DNA of 64,000 nt, from assembly GCA_030035585.1 (NCBI GenBank), contig CM057461.1, positions 174,851,624-174,915,623 of the forward strand, given 5' to 3'. The position numbers and the translations under genes were made by a program. Positions 46,947 through 57,600 of this stretch are shown in pieces. The DNA is from Dugong dugon (lineage: Eukaryota; Chordata; Mammalia; Sirenia; Dugongidae). Position 1 is the first letter of the stretch. Each line of letters opens with the position of its first letter. Under the pieces are notes generated by a model. That model was not told where the DNA came from and made no database searches. It worked only from the letters and a program-made list of their open reading frames with translations.

Positions 46947-49713
46947 AAATTGGAAATCGTCAAAAATGAAATGGAACGCATGAACAGTGATATCCTAGGC
47001 ATAGGTGAGCTGAAATGGACTGGTATTGGCCATTTTGAATCAGACAATCTTATGGTCTACTGTGCTGGGAATGACAACTTGTAGAGGAATGGTGTTGCAT
47101 TCATTGTCAAAAAGAACATTTCAAGATCTATCCTGAAGTATAACACTGTCAGTGATAGGATAAAATCCATATGCCTACAAGGAAGACCAGTCAATATGAC
47201 TATTATTCAAATTTATGCACCAACCACTAAGGCCAAAGATGAAGAAATTGAAAAGTTTTACCAACTTCTGCAATCTGAAATTGATCAAATGTGTAATCAG
47301 GATGCAGTTATAATTACTGGTGATTGGAATGTGAAAGTTGGAAACAAAGAAGGATTGGTAGTTGGAAAATATGGCCTTGGTGGTAGAAATGATTCTGGAG
47401 ATCGCATGATAGACTATTGCAAGACCAACGACTTCTTCATTGCAAATACTTTTTTTCAACAACATAAATGGTGACTATACACATGGACCTTGTCTGATGG
47501 AATACGCAAGAATCAAATCAACTACATCTCTAGAAAGAGACAATGGAAAAGCTCAATATAATCAGTTAGAACAAGGCCAAGGCCAACTGTGGAACAGACC
47601 ATCAATTGCCCATATGCAAGTTCAAGTTGAAACTGAAGAAAATTAGAACAAGTCCATGAGAGCCAAAGTATCACCTTGAGTATATCCCACCTGAATTTAG
47701 AGACCATCTTAAGAATAGATTTGACATGTTGAACACTAATGACTGAAGACCAGATGAGTTGTGGAATGACATCAAGGACATCACACATGAAGAAAGTAAG
47801 AGGTCATTAAAAAGACAGGAAAGAAAGAAAAGACCAAAACGGATGTCAAAGAGACTCTGAAACTTGCTCTTGAACGTTGAGTAGCTAAAGCAAAAGGAAG
47901 AAATGATGAAGTCAAAGAGCTGAATGGAAGATTTCAAAGAGAAGCTCGAGGAGACAAAGTATTATAACGATATGTGCAAAGACCTGGAGATAGAAAACCA
48001 AAAGGAAAGAACACACTCGGCATTTCTCAAGCTGAAAGAACTGAAGAAAAAATTCAAGCCTCGAGTTGCAATATTTAAGGATTCTACGGGGAAAATATTA
48101 AACAATGCAGGAAGCATCAAAAGAAGGTGGAAGGAATCACAGAGTCACTATACCAAAAAGAACTGGTCAATGTTCAACCATTTCAGGAAGCAGCAAGTAT
48201 GATCAGGAACCAATGGTACTGGAGGAAGAAGTCCAAGCTGCACTGAAGACACTGGCGAAAAACAAGGCTCCAGGAATTGGTGGAATACCAACTGAGATGT
48301 TTCAACAAACAGATGCAGTGCTGGAAGTGCTCACTCATCTATGCCAAGAAATTTGGAAGGCAGCTACCTGGCCAACTGACTGGAAGAGATCCATATTTAT
48401 GCCTATTCTCAATAAAGGTGATCCAACTGAATGTGAAAATTACTGAACAGTATCATTAATATCACATGCAAGTAAAATTTTGCCGAAGATCAGTGAAAAG
48501 CGGTGGCAGCACTATATTGACAGGGAACTGCCAGAAGTTCAAGCCAGATTCAGAAGAGGACGTAGAGCCAGGAATATCATTGCTGATGTCAGATGGATCC
48601 TGGCGGAAAGCAGGGAATACCAGAAAGATGTTTACCTGTGTTTTATTGACTATGCAAAGGCATTCGACTGTGTGGATCATAACAACTTATGGATAATATT
48701 GTGAGGAATAGGAATTCCAGAACACTTAATTGTGCTCGTGAGGAACCTGTACCTAGATTAAGCGGCGGTCGTTCGAACAGAACAAGGGGATACTGAGTGG
48801 TTTAAAATCAAGAATGGTGTGCATCAGGGTTGCATTCTTTCACCATACCTATTCAATGTGTATGCTGAGCAAATAATCTGCGAAGCTGGATTATACGAAG
48901 AAAAACAGGGCATCAAGATTGGAGGAAGACTCATTAACAACCTGCATTATGCAGATAACACAACCTTGCTTGCTGAAAGTGAAGAGGACTTGAAGCACTT
49001 ACTGATGATCAAAGACCACAGCCTTCAGTATGAATTACACCTCAACATAAAGGAAACAAAAATTCTCACAACTGGACCAGTAAGCAACATCATGATAAAT
49101 GGAGAAAACACTGAAGTTGTCAAGGATTTCATTTTAATTGGATCCACAATCAACACCTATTGAAGCAGCAGCCAAGAAATCAAAAGACAGTGCCTTGGGC
49201 AAATCTGCTTCAAAAGACTCCTTTAAAGTGTTAAAAAGCAAAGCTGTCACCTTGAAGACTAAGGTGTGCCTGACCTAAACCATGGTATTTTCAATCACCT
49301 CATGTGCATGTGAAAGCTGGACAATGAACGTGGAAGACAGAAGAATTGATGACTTTGAAATGTGGTGTTGGAGAGGAATACTGAATATAGCATGGACTGT
49401 CAAAAGAAGGAACAAATCTCTCCTAGAAGAAGTACAACCAGAACGCTCCTGAGAAACAAGGATGGCGAGACTACATCTTACGTACTTTGGACATGTTATC
49501 AGGAGGGACCAGTCCCTGGGGAAGGACATCATACTTGGTAGAGGGTCAGGGAAATAGAAGACCCTCAACGAGACGGATTGATACAGTGGCCGCAACAATG
49601 AGCTTAAGCATCAGACTGATTGTGCAGATGGCGCAAGACTGGGCAGTGTTTTCATTCTGTTGTACATAGGGTCACTATGAGTAGGAATCAACTCAACGGC
49701 ACCTAACAGCAAC
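46947..49713 (+). mobile_element. RTE LINE, nearly complete coding region, broken
   Basis: About 2.77 kb, the longest RTE copy here. RTE elements encode one protein with an APE-type endonuclease and a reverse transcriptase. The endonuclease (46950-47474) shows LEIVKNEMERM, IYAPTTKAKDEEIEKFY, the GDWN of ITGDWNVKVG, and CKTNDFFIANTFF. The reverse transcriptase shows KAPGIGGIPTEMF (48265), DVYLCFIDYAKAFDCVDHN (about 48630), HQGCILSPYLFNVYAEQI (48820) and HYADNTTLLAES (48945), where YADN replaces the catalytic YADD. The frame is broken by several stops and shifts (near 47080, 47470, 47880, 48445, 48705, 49160). The 5' block seen at 3198 and 20048 is missing. The 3' end is actcaacggcacctaacagc. 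Confidence 0.92.
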
Positions 49714-49780
49714 ATATATACATGCATATATATACACATATATATGTATATATACATATATTTATAATATTTATGGACTT
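49714..49780. repeat. TA-rich microsatellite, right of the RTE
   Basis: atatatacatgcatatatat and similar words directly abut the RTE 3' end. With 46884-46946 it suggests that the RTE landed in a microsatellite. Confidence 0.85.
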
Positions 49781-49925
49781 CCTCTCCCCTTAGGAAGCAT
49801 TATCTAATAAAACTCTGTACTGTGAAACCTGAGCTCTTATTCATATGTGTAAAATGCAGGGATATAACCCCAAAATTATAGTTAAGCCTTTCTGATGAGG
49901 CAGGAAAAGAAGAGTAAAATGGTTT

Positions 49926-50115
49926 AGAATCAGACAGAACTGACTTTGAGTCTAGTTATGAGACTTTGGACAAGTAACTCCACCACTCTTGAGCTCCCTT
50001 TTACTTTCCTGAATAATAACAGGGCTGCTAACTTTTATTTAGACAATGTTGCTGTGAAGATCACCTGTACACAGGAAAAGCACCTAGCACCTGGTGGTTG
50101 CTCAACAAATTATGT
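49926..50115 (+). mobile_element. MIR SINE relic
   Basis: gaatcagacagaactgactt, gagactttggacaagtaact, ttgctgtgaagatcacctg, agcacctagcacctggtggt and tgctcaacaaattatg are in MIR order. Confidence 0.75.
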
Positions 50116-51304
50116 GCCTTCCACTTAAAATCCAGAGCCCCTAATATGCTGAAAAGAAAAAGAAAACACTATTTTTAAAATAACTTCTTTTAAAAGTGAC
50201 TATTAAACATCTTCTAGAATATCTAATCTTCAACTCTCTCAACAGATATTTTCATGCACATACATTTTAGAATTCATATCACATTCACTGCATGGCGGGT
50301 AACCATTGAGGAAGAGTTTATTAGATGAAAATAAGTCTGTTGTAAAAGACTTCCCTGCAATTATCTCACTGCCATTATCCTGGCCACACGCTCATGCAGC
50401 TTTTCAAATTAATATGCTTAGATTACTGAGCGAGTAATCAGAGCAATAGAATTCTATAAGGAACTCAATTACTAAAGAAAATGATCACTCAAGCATTTGA
50501 GAAATTGGGGCTACATCTAATTTTGAATAGTCAATCATTATTGATATTATGGAAGCATTCAGTACAAACATTTGGACATGTAGCACCAGAATATGGTGCT
50601 TTAAATACATATGGTAAACAGAACTAGCTGCTTGCTAATATCTCTGTTAAATGTTATTCTGCCCAGCTGAAAAAAAAAAAAAAAGAAATAATATCAATCT
50701 TGAAATCGCTGTTAAAAAAAATAGGGAGCTGATTGCTTGACTGAATGAAAATTGGATTATTAACTCACATTTAAAATAAACAATTCTAATTTTTCTACTT
50801 GAGGTAGAGTAATCCCTTATAGTCTGAAAATACTTATCCAATGAAAGAGAATTTAAAATTGCTTTGCCATTTCCGTATTAGAAAACTGCTTAGATACTTC
50901 CATCATTACATTTTAATCACTCTATCACCAAATGACCCCATTTTGACTAAATGTTTACGTATATATCCATGTCCCATGTTTTACTCATTTAATAATTTTT
51001 TTCTATGTATTTAGTGTTTTTCCCACCCCACCCCTCCTCTCCCTTGTAGTTCTTAATCAGACCTTTATTTTCTCCAAATTAGCTCAGACTAATTGCTTCT
51101 GATGAAAATGACTTTTTTTTTTTAATTTCGGATTTTTATTTAAGATTTAAAGTAAAGACTATTTTAAGTACTTTTCTATACCTTTTATAAAGCATCTGAA
51201 TTAGGAAAGATCATATGGAAACTGGGTTGAGTATGTTTGCTACTCTTTGTCTGCTCTCTACTGAAGCAAGCAGTGAAAGAAAATCATTCAGTAATGAATG
51301 ATAA
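50116..51304. other. Single-copy DNA, possible conserved element
   Basis: No transposon is recognised. 50270-50480 is rich in homeodomain-type words (caaattaatatgc, gcgagtaatcag) and free of repeats; see findings. Confidence 0.4.
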
Positions 51305-51500
51305 TCCCTAAGAAATACAACAGTCACCAGCTGTGTGGCCCTGGACAAGTCACTTCACTTCACAAAGTGTAATAATATAGCACGATTATTATCATGACAA
51401 TGATGATGATGTACGTACTACCTGACTCCCCAAAATGTTATCAGTACAAAGTAAGTTACTGGAACCTAAAAGTGCTGTAGGAGATTATTATGATTATTCT
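51305..51500 (+). mobile_element. MIR SINE relic
   Basis: The MIR core is clear: caccagctgtgtggccctgg then acaagtcacttcactt. The 3' part (gtgctgtaggagattattat) is weak. Confidence 0.6.
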
Positions 51501-51679
51501 GAGTTCCTTTCTTTACAATGCTGTTTCTTTACCTTTTGGAGTCATGTACTTCATTGAGAATATGATGAAAGATTTGGACGCTTTTCCCAGAAAAATGAAT
51601 ACATGCACAGATAAAAATATTTAATAAAACTTCAGGAGCCATGAACTCTCTGAAGCCTATTCATTGTCTCCTCAGATTA

Positions 51680-52159
51680 AGTCACGGACAGGCTGGGCTG
51701 GCAAGAAAAACAACACATCTTTGGCTAGAGATTCATTACATCCCTCCTTGGACGAAGAAAAGAAAAAACATAAAAAGAAACAGCTAGTTCAAAATCCAAA
51801 TTCTTATTTTATAGATGTAAAATGTCCAGGTTGCGACAAGATATAACCATGGTTTTCAGCCACGCTCAGACAGTGGTTCTTTGTGTAGGTTGTTCAAGAG
51901 TGTTGTGCCACCCTCCACGAGAAAAGCCAGACCCACGGAAGGATGTTCATTTAGAAGCAAGCCACACTAGCATCCATACAACTTCTTGAATTTCTGTTAC
52001 GTCAGCGAAAGCCTTATCAGTTCAGTAATTCTAGATAATCTACCAAGATAGTATAATTAATGTTTGATTTTTGTAAAACATATGGCAGTGATCTCCTGTT
52101 TTGGTGTCACTATTTTCAAAGAAGTTTTGATTATGGGGAAAAAAAAAAAAAAAAAAAAA
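51680..52159 (+). pseudogene. Processed pseudogene of ribosomal protein S27-like
   Basis: RPS27L is a small-subunit ribosomal protein paralogue with a C4 zinc finger. The coding part is 51715-51970. The reading [20 protein letters not shown], then [18 protein letters not shown], covers residues 2 to about 40. The forms LARD and [12 protein letters not shown] fit RPS27L better than RPS27 (LAKD, HPSPEEEKRKHK). The start codon is ACA in place of ATG, the finger reads CPGCDK instead of CPGCYK, a TAA falls at about codon 44, and a one-base insertion shifts the frame after it (256 instead of 255 bp). There are no introns. A 3'UTR of about 170 bp ends in a 21-base poly(A) at 52139-52159. The copy therefore came from retroposed mRNA. 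The 5' limit is approximate; I found no clear target duplication. Confidence 0.88.
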
Positions 52160-53139
52160 GGCAGTCATCTTTCTTCCACACCCCACTCTTTACATTTTCC
52201 TTCATCACAAAATCCTGAAATGTTCAAGTATCCATCAACTCACCTGAATCTCCAGAACAGCCTAAGCCAAAAAGTATATGGCATTCTTCTAGTGAATTGT
52301 GACTTTTTTTTTTTCCTCTCCTGCTGGACATGAATAAGGAAGCCTGTTGCCAAAGTTGCTTTTGGAAGCCATCTTATGATTAAAAAGAGAACCAGGGCTA
52401 AGATGAAGCCAACAATGTGAGTATCAGACAACACTGGTAAGCCTTTGGAAAAAATAACCCATGTTTCTCTGGACTTTCTGTTACATCAACTAATAAATTT
52501 TCTTTACAAATCTTTGACATATCAGTTCAGATAACCATTTGCTCAGTGATGCTGTCTCAGACCAAACCAAGCAGAACTAGGCTGTCAGTTCCTCACGTTC
52601 AAAATATCTAGCGTATACAGAGCTTAATCATGTAACTCATCATTGTGTTTAATCCCAGTATTTTAACAAACCCATGAGCAGCTCATGGGTAGAGCATTTT
52701 TGTTATTATTGTTTTACTTCTCAGTTTGGTTCAGCTCATTATTGCATTCCCAGAATAGTGGTCCCACAGAATAGGCATTTTACATGTTTTTGGTGAATTA
52801 AGGAGTACCAGAATATGACTAATTTAAAAAGGTGTACATGGAAGAAAAAGTAGATTGTGCTTACATTTTTCCAAATCCTATAATTAGAATTTTAGAACTA
52901 ACTCAATTTCCTTGTTATAAGAAAATTATGGCAGACTTTTTCATAAAAGAACAACCGCAAAGAATATTAATTTCAGGTTTTCCAAAGTAATATTGATTGT
53001 GTGTGAGGTAGTGGGGAATATTTCACTCATCTTTACAAAATTTCTGGAAGGTAATCTTTGACAATTTGGGGAGCTGTCCAATACTTAACATTCAATCATG
53101 GCCCAGGAACATTTTTTTCCGTTCTGAAGTTTTGGTATA
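52160..53139. other. Single-copy DNA with a faint L2 trace
   Basis: About 52735-52805 (tgcattcccagaatagtggt, aataggcattttacatgttt) may be an L2 3' end. A 10-bp-arm palindrome lies at 52670-52690. Nothing else recognised. Confidence 0.4.
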
Positions 53140-53290
53140 ACATTTGGTATAAACACAGTTACAACACTTATGTAACCACTACATAAGCCAAGAAGTAAAA
53201 TATTACTAGCACCCCAAAACCCCTCTGAGGCCCCTCCCTCTGGAATAATTTGCAGTTTTTAGAATAATTTACTTCCAAAATTACTAAAAG
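53140..53290 (-). mobile_element. Possible L1M 3'UTR relic
   Basis: tatgtaaccactacataagc, agcaccccaaaacccctctg and aggcccctccctctgg recall the reverse strand of old L1 3'UTRs ('gtaaccatcaccacaatc...', 'caccccaaaagtttcctc'). Weak. Confidence 0.35.
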
Positions 53291-54793
53291 TAAGTTACTA
53301 ATAAGTAATGTATATGTGTTTCCTGTTAGAAAATTTATTCATGTTTGCAAGGATATATGTTAATTTTTATTAATATACTTTCTCCTGTTTAATCCCTTAT
53401 AGCCTTAAACTGTAGTGATTCTTTGTAGGGTGAATGAATCTAAAGATAGTCCATAAAAAGAGATTTGTAGATTTTAAATCCAAACATTATCATATGGACT
53501 ATATTTAAATCTCATCACTGATCTATTTGTCTTGCTCATTCCTACAGTGAATAAATCAGGTCTCTGAAAAGGAAAAAAACACCTCATTTAAAGGATAAAA
53601 CTGAGGGAAATGAGAAACATAACAATAAGAAGGAGAGATTAAATCCTGCAGAAATTGGTTAATTGACTGCCTGGCAATTATAACAGAAATGCTTTAAATC
53701 TGAAACCTATCAATTTCTGGTTCTGGTTTTTTTTTTTTTTCTTTTCTACTTAATTAGAAAAAAATAAAAACATAGTGTACTCTTGTTTAGCTACAACTTT
53801 AGGGAAATACACACAAAGTTGTAGGCAATAAAGTACCCGATGCTTCTTTGTTACTAAGTTTATCAGAGAGTTTAGCAGCAAATGTGTTTATATAATTTTA
53901 TCATTCCTGTGTATTAAAATTTTATGACAAGCTGATTAAGAGAGGCTGTGAGCAAAGGCCATGATACCAAAACTAAGTTAAAATACAGCACAGAGATAAA
54001 GGTGTGAATTGGAGCATCGTGACTAACTAAAGGCTCACATTTCTTTGGAGGACAAATATTGACAAAATCATGTAAGAAACATTTCCCCATATTCTTTTCC
54101 AAATAACAATATTTTTGTCCATGACCTTATCAGCAACCTTATCAGCCTAACTATTTGGCAAAAACCTAAACCTACTTCCAAGACATGCCAGGTGAATGTT
54201 TCTACCTGAACACATTACACCAGACCTTTTGGGAGAATAGGATTGGAGGCCAAAATAGACAGATTTAATATTATTCTGGTTTTACCCAGGATAGTGTAAT
54301 CCAGGAATTGTTAACTCTCAAATTAGGATGTTTTTAGAATCCTAAAAAGTCTTTCATATGAATTTTAGACCACTATCGGTGAATAAATATGCCTATAAAA
54401 CATTCCAGGTCACAAAGCAAATTATGCAACACTTTGCATATCATGATCCTTACCATCTGTTATATCATATTTATCATCCTACATTTGTTTTAAGATAACT
54501 GTTATCTTTCTCAAGTCATTCTGAAATACAATGTATTTTAAAGCTAAAGTAGGATTTTAAAGTCCTTCACCTTGAAGCATACACAAGAAGTTTATAATGG
54601 GCTTCAAAAATTTGCTCATTGTATATGGTAATTTAAATGAAAGTTTCTCTTTTTCCTTGCCCTATATTTGATGAATTAATTACAAGAATTCTTTCAATGA
54701 TTAGGTTCCTTAGCTTTAAAAAAATTCACTTCCATATTCTACATCACAAAAGCTTTTTAAAACATTCTTGCATCTGCTAAAGGAGACAGAATG
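53291..54793. other. AT-rich single-copy DNA
   Basis: Nothing recognised on either strand apart from short T-runs. Confidence 0.45.
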
Positions 54794-55030
54794 TCTGAGA
54801 ACATCATTGTTGTAGTTGTATGCAATGGAATCCTCAAGTCAATTCCAACTCATAGCAATCCTACAGCACAGAGTAGAATTGCCCCTAGGGTTTGCTATGC
54901 CATGATCTTTACAGCAGCAGATTGCCAGGTCTTTTCTCCCATGGAGTCACTGGTGAGTTCAAACCCTACCGGCATTTTGGTTAGCAGCTCAGCACTTAAC
55001 CATTGTGCTAGCAGGGCTTCTCTGAAAACA
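54794..55030 (-). mobile_element. AfroSINE, long type, with target duplication
   Basis: Reverse copy at about 54806-55020: tcctcaagtcaattccaact, gtagaattgcccctagggtt, tttacagcagcagattgcca, head ggttagcagctcagcactta and gcagggcttc. Flanks tctgagaaca (54794) and tctgaaaaca (55021) match at 9 of 10. Confidence 0.88.
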
Positions 55031-55228
55031 CACTGGGTGGTATATTTTGGGCTTTCTATACAAATACTGTTTTCCATGCCTATAAACATCATCAGTCTTG
55101 AATCCAGAATCCTCCATGCCAATCTGATCTTGGACATTCACGTTCTACCAAAGTTGGTTGCAGATTTCCCCATGACACAATGCATTTGTTCTTGCATCCA
55201 CTCATTCAGCAAACATTTATTAAGAAAT

Positions 55229-55704
55229 TAGTATGTTTAACTATGGTATTTTCAATCGCCTCATATACATGGGGAAGCTGGACAATGAATAAGGAGGACT
55301 GAAGAATAATTGATGCCTCTGAATTGTGGTTTTGGTGAAGAATATTGAATATACCGTGGACTGTCAAGACAAAAGAACGAACAAATCTGTCTTAGAAGAA
55401 GTACAACCAGAACGCTCCTAAGAAGCAAGGATAGCTATACTATGCCTCACATACTTTGAACATGTTAGCAGGAGAGGGATCACTCCCTGGAGAAGGACAT
55501 CATACTTGGTAAAGTAGAGGGTCAGCGAAAAAGAGGAAGACCCTCAAGAGATGGATTGATACACTGGCTACGATAATGGGCTTAAGCATAACCACGATTG
55601 TCAGGATGGCGCAGGACCAGGCAGTGTTTCATTCTGTTGTACATAGGGTCTCTGTGAGTCGGAACCAACATGACAGCACCTGACAACAAGAATAGTATGT
55701 TTAA
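55229..55704 (+). mobile_element. RTE LINE, 5'-truncated, with exact target duplication
   Basis: 452 bp of RTE 3' end (55241-55692): atggtattttcaatcgcctc, gaatataccgtggactgtca, aagaggaagaccctcaagag, aggatggcgcaggaccaggc, gttgtacatagggtctctgt. Exact 12-bp repeats tagtatgtttaa at 55229-55240 and 55693-55704. Confidence 0.95.
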
Positions 55705-55728
55705 GATTGGTACTGGCGAATCCAAAAT

Positions 55729-55744
55729 GTGTGTGAGTGAGTGT

Positions 55745-55776
<32 letters not shown>

Positions 55777-55777
55777 G
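55729..55777. repeat. (GT)n microsatellite
   Basis: Nearly uninterrupted GT with one TT and two GA interruptions, about 49 bp. It gives rise to spurious open frames on both strands. Confidence 0.95.
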
Positions 55778-56014
55778 CCCAACTTGCATGCACACGTATG
55801 TTTGTGTGTGTATTGGGATATGGTATAGCTGGAAAGGCAAGGAAATGCTAGGTTTTACAATTCTTAAGGATAGCTATGGCTCAAATAAGCTCCTATTAAG
55901 TCTCATGCTCAGCAAAACAACCATTTATTGAGGGGTATAGCTTTGGCACCTTCCAATGGAAAAACAGAAATTAACAAATTTGCCCACAGGTACACTTTTT
56001 CTCATTTATAAACA

Positions 56015-56350
56015 CAAACAGCACCTGCTTTATGGGATTTTGAGATTAAATAAGTTAAGACATGTAAAGCGCATGTGTAGTGCCAGCCACATAGTAGGCA
56101 CTCATTAAATAACAACTACCATTTATTGTTATTACCATGCTGGGCACTATTCTAAGTATATTAAGTACATTATTTGATTTTATCTTCACAATAGCCTTAT
56201 GTGGTAGATAGCATCATCCCCATTTTATAGACGAGAAACCTATGAATTAGAGAGGTTAAGTAATTTGTCCATTGACACACAGTAAATGTGTGTGGGAAAT
56301 GAGATTTGACAGAGAGGCAAATCCAAAGTCCATGCTCTTAAATACTGTTT
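56015..56350. mobile_element. Two MIR relics in opposite orientation
   Basis: 56015-56110 is + strand MIR 3' half (tgggattttgagattaaata, ccagccacatagtaggcact, cattaaataac). 56112-56350 is a reverse MIR (taccatttattgttattacc, ctgggcactattctaagtat, atccccattttatagacgag, gaggttaagtaatttgtcca). Confidence 0.8.
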
Positions 56351-56711
56351 GGGACTCTGAAATTAAAGTGACTCATACTCTCGTAGAATCAGGTAGTGTC
56401 AAAGGTCTGTTGGCAGGAGAATAACTCAGATCCAGTATTCAAGGAAGCCCCAGGTTTACAGATTTTTCTTGATATCCTGGTCCTGAACTTCCTGAGACTC
56501 TAAAGCCAGTCCAAACTTATGGATTCAGTCATACAGAACACAGAAAAAAGTTAAATTTAAGTGGTTTTGGGGTTAGGAAAAGGAATTGACTGCAAATGAG
56601 CACAAGCGATCTTTTTGGGGAAAATATTCTAAAATATCCCCCTTTAAGGGTCCCTTTTTTAGAGGGGTGAGTTATGTTATAAAGTTGGATTATAATGTTA
56701 ACTTCATAACT
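56351..56711. other. Single-copy DNA, then L1M remnant
   Basis: Nothing recognised until about 56660-56711, which may be the left part of the L1M 3' end that continues at 56987. Confidence 0.35.
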
Positions 56712-56986
56712 ATTGTTGTTGTTAGGTGCCACTGACTTGGTTCCAACTCATAGCGACCCTATGTACAACAGAATGAAACACTGCCCTGTCCTACGTCATC
56801 CTCACAATTGTTATGCTTGAGCCCACTGTTGCAGCCACTGTGTCAATTCATCTCATTGAGGGTCTTCCTCTTTTTCGCTGACCCTCCACTTTACCAAGCA
56901 TGGTGTGATCCCTCCTGATAACATGTCCAACGTATGTGAGACGTAGTCTTGTCATCCTTGCTTCTAAGGAGCATTCTGGCTGTACT
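56712..56986 (-). mobile_element. RTE LINE 3' fragment
   Basis: Reverse copy: gttgttgttaggtgccactg, catagcgaccctatgtacaa, ccactgttgcagccactgtg, agggtcttcctctttttcgc, acatgtccaacgtatgtgag. 5'-truncated after about 275 bp; no clear target duplication beyond a few bases. Confidence 0.9.
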
Positions 56987-57075
56987 ATAAATTTGCTAAA
57001 AATCACTGAATTGTACACTTAAAATGGGTGAATTTTATGGTATGTAAATTATACCACAAAAAAGCTGTTATTTTA
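56987..57075 (+). mobile_element. L1M 3' end relic
   Basis: gctaaaaatcactgaattgt, acacttaaaatgggtgaatt, ttatggtatgtaaattatac and caaaaaagctgtt are the standard end of old L1M elements. The RTE at 56712-56986 appears to interrupt it. Confidence 0.75.
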
Positions 57076-57149
57076 ATTTTTGAAAACAAACAAAAAAGCA
57101 TAGGCACTATGGTTCTGCTGTAATTCTCCCCAAGTTGATTTGGTAGTTG

Positions 57150-57600
57150 TCAACTAAATCCATAAGGTTGTTCTGGTTGGCACTGCTGTGTAACAAACTA
57201 CACTAAAGCCTAATGGCTTTAAACAACTTTTTCATTATTATTTTTATGATTTTGTGGGTTAAAAATTTGAACAAGGCTCAGCTGGGCACTTCCTTTGTCT
57301 CTCATGTCATCGAGTGGTGCAATGGTGCTCAACTGGCAGACGGGCTGGGCTGGTGGATCCAAAGTGGCTTCAATCACATGTCTGACACCTGGGCTGGGAT
57401 CACTTGAAGACTAGTACTGACAGCCAGGAGCACCTACCTGTCACATTTCCATGTAGCTTGGCATGGTCACAAGATGACAGCCTCTTAATAGTCAAACTAC
57501 CTGTTGGCTCAAAGCTCCAAGTGTAAATGTTTTAGTAAACAAAGTGGAAAATGCATTGGGTTTTATGGCCTAGCCTCGTAAGTCACATAGCACCACTTCT
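57150..57600 (-). repeat. Ancient LTR-like repeat fossil, family uncertain
   Basis: Words in the order of a known old mammalian repeat: gctgtgtaacaaactacact, aatggctttaaacaactttt, ggctcagctgggcacttcct, gggctggtggatccaaagtg, cacatgtctgacacctggg, atgtagcttggcatggtcac. Possibly an LTR of the MaLR/ERVL kind on the reverse strand; solo and strongly decayed, so old. Confidence 0.45.

Noticed and set aside
51664-51846. Functional ribosomal protein gene
   Set aside because: Start codon lost, early stop, frameshift and poly(A) tail show a processed pseudogene.
54791-55231. 146-codon forward frame and an 80-codon reverse frame
   Set aside because: Most of both lies in the reverse AfroSINE at 54806-55020; chance frames through a SINE.
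55582-55931. Frames with long HT or VC runs
   Set aside because: Produced by the GT microsatellite and the RTE 3' end.
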